A stretch of 64,000 bases of DNA from Bradyrhizobium cytisi. Its GTDB lineage: Bacteria; Pseudomonadota; Alphaproteobacteria; Rhizobiales; Xanthobacteraceae. The notes under the pieces are model-generated. The model did no database searches. It saw only the letters and a program-made list of their open reading frames with translations, and had not been told where the DNA came from. This document shows, piece after piece, positions 55,414 through 64,000 of this stretch; the first letter of the stretch is position 1, and each line of letters begins with the position of its first letter. Location: positions 310,001 through 374,000 of the forward strand of contig NZ_VSSR01000042.1 of the NCBI RefSeq assembly GCF_008123515.1. The letters are read 5' to 3'. The position numbers and the translations under genes are program-made.

Positions 55414-56181
55414 TCAGTATTTTGCGACGATCGGGCCGCCAAAGCGATAGTTCAGGCGGACAAGACCCATATCCACATTCTGGCTGATGCGGTCGGTCTG
55501 GAATGCAATGCCCCCAGGTGCATTGAGGGTAAGCGTCCGATTGCCCAGGAAGATGTGGTCGTACTCGACGCCCACCGACCAGTTCTGGGCGAAGCCGAAC
55601 TCCAGGCCGGCGCCGACCGTGCCGCCCCAGCGGGTATCGCTGGTGGACGCGAGCAGAGCGCCAGCGCCGACGAAGCCGGGCGCGGTGTAGACGTTGAACT
55701 TGTCGGCGACCACGGCACCGCCGCCCTTCACGTAGAACAGCACATTGTTCCAGGCATAGCCGACTTGACCCGTGAACAGGCCGAAGGCGTCGATCTTCGA
55801 GCGGTTGCGCTGGGCCGGGAAGAGAACGCTGACATTGTCGCCGGAGAAGTCGGCCCAGTTGCCCTGGCCTTCGAGGCCGAACACCCAGTTGGCGGATTGC
55901 CAGCGATAGCCGACCTGGCCGCCGACCGTGCCGCCGGTGGCGTTGTGGCAACCTTCGCCGCCCACGAGCGCGCCGCCGCCGAAGACGACGCTGTCCCAGC
56001 ATTTGTGGCTCGAGCCGCCACCGCCGTTGATGCCGATGTAGAAGCCGCTCCAGTCGTAGATGGCGGCGGCCACCGGCGGCGGCGCCTTGGTGTAGGGACG
56101 CGCCGCTAGATCGGCAGCGCTCGCCGGTGCAGACAGGCCCAACGCAACGATACCAATTGTGCCAAACAGAATTTTCTTCAT
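55414..56181 (-). CDS. Omp25/31-type outer-membrane beta-barrel protein, second copy
   Basis: 255 residues from ATG 56181, with GGGGAGA upstream. Signal MKKILFGTIGIVALGLSAPA, then AADLAARPYTKAPPPVAAAI and barrel repeats: YDWSGFYIGINGGGGSSHKC, VGGQVGYRWQSANWVFGLEG, WSVGVEYDHIFLGN, ending LNYRFGGPIVAKY. Unusual for the family it carries two cysteines (HKCW, EGCHN). An upstream extension to 56307 would precede the signal and is rejected. Confidence 0.9.
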   Translation of the reverse strand: MKKILFGTIGIVALGLSAPASAADLAARPYTKAPPPVAAAIYDWSGFYIGINGGGGSSHKCWDSVVFGGGALVGGEGCHNATGGTVGGQVGYRWQSANWVFGLEGQGNWADFSGDNVSVLFPAQRNRSKIDAFGLFTGQVGYAWNNVLFYVKGGGAVVADKFNVYTAPGFVGAGALLASTSDTRWGGTVGAGLEFGFAQNWSVGVEYDHIFLGNRTLTLNAPGGIAFQTDRISQNVDMGLVRLNYRFGGPIVAKY

Positions 56182-56615
56182 TGCAGTCTCCCCAGTGTCG
56201 TCCGCTTCAATAATCCCGAAGCGTTCAATCAGGCGCGACGCCCATAAGAACCAATTCCGAGGCAACCGTAGTGCGATCTGGAGGTCGAGTCCGTCGCCGG
56301 AATGCAACAGTCATGGGTCAATTGAAGTGCACCTAACTTGATGAATGTTAAGCGCTTTTCATGCCCTGACGGAACTCGGCAGGGTTCCAATTCATCGCAG
56401 GATGAATAGCGGGCCGGTGTAGCGGCGTGCGCGCGTGTTCGGGGGTCAAATTCCGCAGGAACAAATCTGGAACAGATGCTCGGCTGATGCTATATGTGGG
56501 GATAACCAAGGGCGCGGCGGGTCGATCGGCGCTCGTAAGCGTATAGGGTCGGCCCAACAGGCGGCAGTGCGGGCGCGCCTTTTAAATTCAGCGGCATTCG
56601 GAGTGGAGAGCGGCG
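56182..56615. other. Regulatory gap before ssb
   Basis: 434 bases between the divergent barrel gene and ssb. It holds the barrel gene's promoter side, a stretch of mixed composition without a gene, and the GAAC-N7-GAAC box at 56459-56473 listed next. A short open frame at 56348-56557 is not credible. Confidence 0.5.
56459..56473 (+). promoter_or_regulatory. LexA-type SOS box of ssb
   Basis: GAAC-AAATCTG-GAAC, the same GTTC-N7-GTTC class as before uvrA, 143 nt upstream of the ssb ATG. In many bacteria uvrA and ssb share a divergent promoter with one LexA site; here two barrel genes lie between them and each has its own site. Confidence 0.65.
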
Positions 56616-57113
56616 ATGGCGGGAAGCGTCAACAAGGTCATTCTGGTCGGAAATCTCGGCAAGGATCCGGAAATCCGCCGCACCCAGGACGGGCGGCCGA
56701 TCGCGAATTTGAGCATCGCCACCTCGGAGACCTGGCGCGACAAGAACAGCGGCGAGCGCAAGGAAAAGACCGAGTGGCATCGCGTCGTGATCTTCAATGA
56801 AGGGCTCTGCAAGGTCGCCGAGCAGTACCTGAAGAAGGGCGCCAAGGTTTACATCGAGGGCGCGCTCCAGACCCGCAAATGGACCGATCAGGCCGGCGTC
56901 GAGAAGTACTCCACCGAAGTCGTGCTGCAGGGCTTCAACTCGACGCTGACGATGCTGGACGGCCGCAGCGGTGGCGGGGGAGGTGGCAGCTTCGGCGACG
57001 AGCCGGGCGGCGATTTCGGTTCCTCCGGTCCCGTCAGCAGCGCACCGCGCCGCCCGGTTGCCGCCGGCGGCGGTGGTGGCCGCAACGACATGGACGACGA
57101 TATCCCGTTCTGA
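56616..57113 (+). CDS. ssb: Single-stranded DNA-binding protein
   Basis: 165 residues. OB-fold from MAGSVNKVILVGNLGKDPEI through TSETWRDKNSGERKEKTEWH and GAKVYIEGALQTRKW to about 110; Gly-rich linker; acidic tail ending MDDDIPF, the protein-interaction tip. Binds ssDNA in replication and repair. Upstream SOS box suggests induction. Confidence 0.95.
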   Translation: MAGSVNKVILVGNLGKDPEIRRTQDGRPIANLSIATSETWRDKNSGERKEKTEWHRVVIFNEGLCKVAEQYLKKGAKVYIEGALQTRKWTDQAGVEKYSTEVVLQGFNSTLTMLDGRSGGGGGGSFGDEPGGDFGSSGPVSSAPRRPVAAGGGGGRNDMDDDIPF

Positions 57114-57143
57114 GGCGTCCGGCTCCAAGCGAGGACGCGCCCC

Positions 57144-57542
57144 ATGAGCCTCGCGCCATTGCTCGATGCCGCTCCGGCGATCCCGCTGCATGCCTTCGCG
57201 GCGATGGCGGCCTTCGTGCTCGGTCTCGTCCAGTTCGCCGCGCCCAAAGGCACACTGCCGCATCGGACATTCGGCTGGATCTGGGTGGCGCTGATGGCCG
57301 TGGTGGCCGCGTCCTCGTTCTGGATCCACCAGATCCGCATGGTCGGGCCGTTCGGCCCGATCCACCTGCTGTCGATCTTCACGCTGGTGATGCTGCCGCT
57401 CGCGGTGTGGCGGGCGCACACCCACCGCGTGACCGATCACCGCCGCATCATGATCCTGCTGTTTACCGGCGCGCTGGTCGTGGCTGGCCTGTTCACGCTG
57501 GTGCCCGGGCGCATCATGCACCAGGTGTTTTTCGGGGCATAA
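57144..57542 (+). CDS. DUF2306 membrane protein
   Basis: 132 residues, four predicted helices: IPLHAFAAMAAFVLGLVQFA, the FGWIWVALMAVVAASSFW, IHLLSIFTLVMLPLAV, and ILLFTGALVVAGLFTLVPG segments. A His/Arg-rich HTHRVTDHR loop precedes the last helix. DUF2306 function unknown. Same strand as ssb, 30 nt after it. Confidence 0.82.
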   Translation: MSLAPLLDAAPAIPLHAFAAMAAFVLGLVQFAAPKGTLPHRTFGWIWVALMAVVAASSFWIHQIRMVGPFGPIHLLSIFTLVMLPLAVWRAHTHRVTDHRRIMILLFTGALVVAGLFTLVPGRIMHQVFFGA

Positions 57543-57710
57543 CTGGTGGTTCCCGGCGGCTCGTTCCGGCGCCACTGACGACGATGGCGAGAAGCGCGTA
57601 AGTCTCTGGAAAAACAAACGGAAAAACCGCTTCCCAAGGGCTCGCAAGAGTGGTTATCAGAGCCTCGATACGCTATATGATTCCCAGATAAAAACTCACC
57701 GGATTCTCCC

Positions 57711-60443
<2,733 letters not shown>

Positions 60444-60444
60444 C

Positions 60445-60488
60445 GAGTGGCGAATAGGGTGTGCAACTCTATTCGCTATTCGCCACTC
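60445..60488. terminator. Bidirectional hairpin between gyrA and kup
   Basis: GAGTGGCGAATAG (60445-60457) pairs perfectly with CTATTCGCCACTC (60476-60488). It lies between the convergent stops of gyrA and kup and likely terminates both; there is no clean T-run. Confidence 0.55.
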
Positions 60489-60496
60489 ACCCTTCG

Positions 60497-62407
60497 TTAG
60501 ATCTCCAGCTCCGTGCCGAACTCCACGACCTGCTTGGTCGGCACGCCGAAGAACGCCGCCGAGCGTTCGGCGTTGCGCTGGAGGAAGGCGAACAGGCCCT
60601 CGCGCCAGACCCACATGCCCGGGATGTCCTCGCTCGGGATGATGGTCTCGCGGCCGACATAATAGGTGATGTCGGAGAGGTCGATGCCGGGCAACTTGCC
60701 CTGGCGGCACGCGAGCGTCAGACCCTCATAGATCGTCGGGTTCTGCATGAAGCCGTAATGCAGGATCACGCGCGTGATGCCGGGGATGATCTCTATCACC
60801 TCGCAGCGGTCCGGGTCGGCGATGTGAGGCAGCTCCTCGATCAGCACGGTGACGAGGACGACGCGCTCGTGCAGCACGTGGTTGTGCTTGACGAATTGCG
60901 TCAGCGCGAGCGGCACGCCGTTCGGCGCGGACGCGAGGAACACGGCGGTGCCGGGGAGACGTGCGCTACATTTGTTGACCGCAGTCTCGATCAGGTCCTC
61001 TTCGGGCTGGCGCAGCTTTCCGCGCGCCGCCTCGACCAGCTTCACGCCGGCGCGCCAGGTCAGCATCAGGAAGGCGACGAGGGCGGCGAGCAGCAGCGGA
61101 AACCAGCCCCCCTCGAACAGCTTGATCGAGTTGGCGGAGAAGAAGACCACGTCGATCACGAAGAAGAAGCCGTTCACCGGGACCACGAGCCAGGGCGAAT
61201 AGCCCCACTGGATCGCGACCAGGGCGGCGAGCAGCGTGGTGATGGCCATCAGCAGCGAGACTGCGATACCGTAGGCGCCGGCGAGCGCGTCCGATGTGCC
61301 GAAGCTGACCACCGCACCGAGGGTTGCGGCGGCGAGCAGCCAATTCACCAGCGGCACGTAGATCTGGCCGATCGCGGCGCTCGTGGTGTGGCGGATCTGC
61401 ATGCGCGGCAGGAAGCCGAGCTGGATCGACTGCTGGGTCAGCGAGAACACGCCGGAGATGATCGCCTGCGAGGCGATCACGGTCGCCACGGCCGAGAACG
61501 CGACCAGCGCGTAATGCAGGACGTCGGGGCAGAGCTGGAAGAACGGGTTCTCGATCATGCCCGGGTCGGTGATCAGGAGCGCGGCCTGGCCGAAATAATT
61601 CAGCACCAGCGCCGGCAGGCAGATCGCGAACCACGCCAGCCGGATCGGCAGGCGCCCGAAGTGGCCCATGTCGGCATACATGGCCTCGCCGCCGGTCACG
61701 GCGAGGAAGGCCGCGCCGAGGATCGCGAAGGAGATATGGAAGTCCTGGTGGATCAGGAAGTCGAACGCGTAGAGCGGGCTCAACGCCGCCAGCACCGCCG
61801 GCGCCTTGATGATGCCATGGATGCCGAGCGCGGCCAGCACGAAGAACCAGGCCAGCATCACCGGTCCGAAGATGCGGCCGATGAAGCCGGTGCCCTGCTT
61901 TTGCATCACGAACAGGCCGACCAGGATGACGATGGTGATGGGCACGACCGCCGGCGCGAGCGAGGGGGCGTCGACCTTGAGGCCCTCGATGGCTGACAGC
62001 ACCGAGATCGCCGGCGTGATCGCGCCATCGCCATAGAGCAACGCCGCGCCGATCAGGCCGACCACCAGGAGATGGGCGCGCCAGGTGCCTGGCTGCGCGT
62101 GACGGGCATGCAGCAGCGCCAGCAGCGCGACGATGCCGCCTTCGCCGCGGTTATCCGCGCGCAGGATCAGTAGTGCGTATTTCAGCGAGATGATCAGCAG
62201 CAGCGCCCACAGGATCAGCGAGGCAACGCCCAGGACAGCCTCGGGAGACACTGTGCCGCCATGCGCGGCCGCCTTGGCGGCTTCCTTCAGGGCGTAGAGG
62301 GGGCTGGTGCCGATATCGCCATAGACCACCCCGAGGGCGCCCAAGGTCATGGCAATCGGCAGCGGGTCAGGATGATGGCCGGAAGCGACTGCGGGCGTAC
62401 TGGACAA
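60497..62407 (-). CDS. kup: Potassium uptake protein Kup
   Basis: 636 residues starting at TTG 62407, preceded by GGGGGG. About 12 membrane helices from MTLGALGVVYGDIGTSPLYA onward, then a soluble C-terminal domain (from about 460) with VNKCSARLPGTAVFLASAPN and IPSEDIPGMWVWREGLFAFL. K+/H+ symporter family, inner membrane. A later Met (IAMTLGALG) is an alternative start. Confidence 0.95.
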   Translation of the reverse strand: MSSTPAVASGHHPDPLPIAMTLGALGVVYGDIGTSPLYALKEAAKAAAHGGTVSPEAVLGVASLILWALLLIISLKYALLILRADNRGEGGIVALLALLHARHAQPGTWRAHLLVVGLIGAALLYGDGAITPAISVLSAIEGLKVDAPSLAPAVVPITIVILVGLFVMQKQGTGFIGRIFGPVMLAWFFVLAALGIHGIIKAPAVLAALSPLYAFDFLIHQDFHISFAILGAAFLAVTGGEAMYADMGHFGRLPIRLAWFAICLPALVLNYFGQAALLITDPGMIENPFFQLCPDVLHYALVAFSAVATVIASQAIISGVFSLTQQSIQLGFLPRMQIRHTTSAAIGQIYVPLVNWLLAAATLGAVVSFGTSDALAGAYGIAVSLLMAITTLLAALVAIQWGYSPWLVVPVNGFFFVIDVVFFSANSIKLFEGGWFPLLLAALVAFLMLTWRAGVKLVEAARGKLRQPEEDLIETAVNKCSARLPGTAVFLASAPNGVPLALTQFVKHNHVLHERVVLVTVLIEELPHIADPDRCEVIEIIPGITRVILHYGFMQNPTIYEGLTLACRQGKLPGIDLSDITYYVGRETIIPSEDIPGMWVWREGLFAFLQRNAERSAAFFGVPTKQVVEFGTELEI

Positions 62408-62539
62408 AGGCGACCCCCCGATGGGATCGCGCCCTACGGGCCATTCCGAGGAGCGCGGGCGTCACGCAGTCTGCGACGAGACGCCGCAAATATCCATGGT
62501 GTTTATCGCGAGGTTCATGACGCCGAGCTGACAGACCGC

Positions 62540-62797
62540 CTACGGGGTGCGGTCCGCCGTCACCAAGCGAGCGACGCGAACGTCAGCCTTGGTGCCGGCG
62601 CGGCGCAGGCAGGACGCCTCGAAATTGGGCCAGGCCCGCTGCGAGCAGTCCCTGCCGATGGTCTTGATGTCGAGCCTATCGGCCTTGGCAAGCGGCTGCG
62701 GGACGCTCGCTTCAACGGTGGGAGCAAAACCGGGCAGGAAGGTGAGAGCAGTAGCAACACACGCAGCGATAGCGATCGCTGAAAGAGCCTTGATCAT
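62540..62797 (-). CDS. Small secreted protein
   Basis: 85 residues: signal peptide MIKALSAIAIAACVATALTF, then a short Lys/Arg-rich mature part with ADRLDIKTIGRDCSQRAWPN and ASCLRRAGTKADVRVARLVT. Two cysteines may pair. I recall similar short exported proteins in Bradyrhizobium; no function known. Convergent side of kup. Confidence 0.7.
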   Translation of the reverse strand: MIKALSAIAIAACVATALTFLPGFAPTVEASVPQPLAKADRLDIKTIGRDCSQRAWPNFEASCLRRAGTKADVRVARLVTADRTP

Positions 62798-63070
62798 TTG
62801 ACGGTCCCCTGTGATGCGGCCGCTACGCCCGGTGTGTGCGGCCCGTCATTCGTTGGCTGGATTAGTAACCATGACCAGTTTCCGGACGTCTTCGCCGACG
62901 CCGGAAATGGTTTCGTTCGTGCGCCGTTTTGTTTCGCGGACACCCCGAGGACGAAACAATCCGGGGCCTTCCGACAGGGGACTGGCGGAAAAACCGGCAG
63001 GAAACGGGCAAGGAGCTGGCAAGGAACCTGTCCGGCTTGCCGGGCCGGACGGGGCGCGGTAGGACGTGCC

Positions 63071-63568
63071 ATGCCGCGCATTGCCTTCTATCCGGGTTCC
63101 TTCGACCCCATCACCAACGGCCATCTGGACGTGGTCCGGAACAGTGTCCCGCTGTGCGATCGCCTTGTGGTCGCGGTCGGGGTCCATCCCGGCAAGAAGC
63201 CGCTATTCTCGACCGAGGAGCGGCTCAAGATGCTTCACGATGTCTGCGGGCCGGTCGCGGCCCAGGCCGGCTGCACGCTCGAGGCCGTGACCTACGACGA
63301 TCTCGCAGTCACCGCGGCGCGCAAGTACGGCGCGACCATCATGATTCGGGGTCTGCGCGACGGCACCGACCTCGACTACGAGATGCGGCTCGCCGGCATG
63401 AACGGCACCATGGCCCCAGACGTGCAAACCGTCTTCCTGCCGGCCTCTCCAGTGGTCCGCCCGATTACCGGCACATTGGTGCGCCAGATCGCCGCCATGG
63501 GCGGAGACATCACGGCCTTCGTACCGCCGCTTGTTGCATCCCAGCTCAAGGCAAAATTCGCCGGATAA
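63071..63568 (+). CDS. coaD: Phosphopantetheine adenylyltransferase
   Basis: 165 residues from ATG 63071 (MPRIAFYPGSFDPITNGHLD). The nucleotidyltransferase motif SFDPITNGH and RGLRDGTDLDYEMRLAGMN are conserved; the later substrate loop reads ITGTLVRQIAAMGGDITAFV. Makes dephospho-CoA from phosphopantetheine and ATP. The 270-base gap upstream shows no gene. A long upstream extension in frame is rejected. Confidence 0.95.
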   Translation: MPRIAFYPGSFDPITNGHLDVVRNSVPLCDRLVVAVGVHPGKKPLFSTEERLKMLHDVCGPVAAQAGCTLEAVTYDDLAVTAARKYGATIMIRGLRDGTDLDYEMRLAGMNGTMAPDVQTVFLPASPVVRPITGTLVRQIAAMGGDITAFVPPLVASQLKAKFAG

Positions 63569-63605
63569 CGGCGCGCTTTTTCATCTCACCTGATCCGGAG
63601 TTTCC

Positions 63606-64000
63606 ATGATCCGTCGTCTCGCAATTCTTGCCACGATGTTCGTCGCGCTGATTGGCGCAGTCCCGGCGGTGGCGCAGCAGCTGCCGGCCAATCTCGACAA
63701 GGCCAACGCGCTCGTCATCGACACCACCAAGGGCCGCATCGTCATCAAGCTCAGGACCGACCTTGCGCCGCAGCACGCCGAGCGCCTCAAGCAGCTTGCG
63801 CGCGAAGGCTTCTACAACAACGTGCCGTTCCACCGCGTGATGGACGGCTTCATGGCCCAGACCGGCGACGGCCAGAACGGCAACGGCACCGGCGGCTCGA
63901 AATATCCGAACCTGAAGCAGGAATTCTCCAAGGTTCATTTCGCCCGCGGCATCGTCGGCATGGCCCGGCGCGGCGACAGCGTCGATACCGCCAACTCGCA
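63606..64000 (+). CDS. Cyclophilin-type peptidyl-prolyl isomerase, periplasmic (partial)
   Basis: Runs past the window edge. From ATG 63606: signal peptide MIRRLAILATMFVALIGAVP, then the cyclophilin fold: VIDTTKGRIVIKLRTDLAPQ, HAERLKQLAREGFYNNVPFH, RVMDGFMAQTGDGQNGNGTG and YPNLKQEFSKVHFARGIVGM. The catalytic Arg in FHRVM is present. Assists periplasmic protein folding. 37 nt after coaD. Confidence 0.9.
   Translation, partial: MIRRLAILATMFVALIGAVPAVAQQLPANLDKANALVIDTTKGRIVIKLRTDLAPQHAERLKQLAREGFYNNVPFHRVMDGFMAQTGDGQNGNGTGGSKYPNLKQEFSKVHFARGIVGMARRGDSVDTANS

Overview
The window is a stretch of high-GC alphaproteobacterial chromosome. Gene content and protein wording point to Bradyrhizobium or a very close relative: an ExoR-like Sel1 protein, Omp25/31-type barrels, DUF1127, DUF1217, DUF3597 and SPW-repeat proteins, the order dgt-argS-SPOR-(nagZ)-scpAB-tatABC-serS-surE-pcm-LytM-yajC-secDF, and several dispersed repeat types I associate with that genus. 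The species assignment is inference; no search was run. No rRNA, tRNA, CRISPR array, transposase, integrase or prophage was found.

Layout. 0.1-3.6 kb: ilvD overlaps an exoR-like gene and faces xthA. 3.7-9.0 kb: a hybrid histidine kinase, then a patch that looks accessory (secreted protein, higBA toxin-antitoxin with two palindromic operators, DUF4272 protein, repeat fragments), bounded on its left by a short piece resembling the 3' part of erpA. 9.0-23.8 kb: a housekeeping block of erpA/dgt, argS, a SPOR protein, a gutted nagZ remnant, scpA-scpB, tatA-tatB-tatC, serS, surE, a single-domain response regulator, pcm and a degenerate LytM/M23 protein. 23.8-31.9 kb: a DUF815 ATPase divergent from yajC-secD-secF, then a Mth938-like protein, a phytoene-synthase-fold protein without its aspartate motifs, ilvA and a class V aminotransferase. 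31.9-41.0 kb: mostly minus-strand genes, including a CAP protein, an unusual kinase/AMP-binding-C fusion behind trmFO, DUF1127, a lytic transglycosylase, DUF2189, and two small GNAT proteins around an SPW-repeat protein. 41-50.8 kb: the most mosaic part, with an acyl-CoA synthetase/PPC-domain pair, a fragment of an AAA ATPase, a 30-bp-arm inverted repeat, a large DUF1217 protein, a long dispersed repeat, an MxaD-like/beta-propeller pair, a frameshifted nucleoside hydrolase, a HAD phosphatase and a DUF433/DUF5615 toxin-antitoxin pair. 51-64 kb: genome maintenance (uvrA, ssb, gyrA; uvrA and ssb each preceded by a GAAC-N7-GAAC LexA-type site), two outer-membrane barrels, kup, coaD and the start of a periplasmic peptidyl-prolyl isomerase.

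Genes that work together: tatA/B/C form the twin-arginine translocase; yajC-secD-secF the Sec accessory complex; scpA-scpB the condensin kleisin/winged-helix pair; ilvD and ilvA both serve branched-chain amino acid synthesis; uvrA and ssb look like members of one SOS regulon. The most notable departures from the ordinary are the nagZ remnant lacking its catalytic core, the kinase/adenylation-subdomain fusion, the erpA-like fragment flanking an accessory patch, and several gene fragments between 40 and 50 kb.
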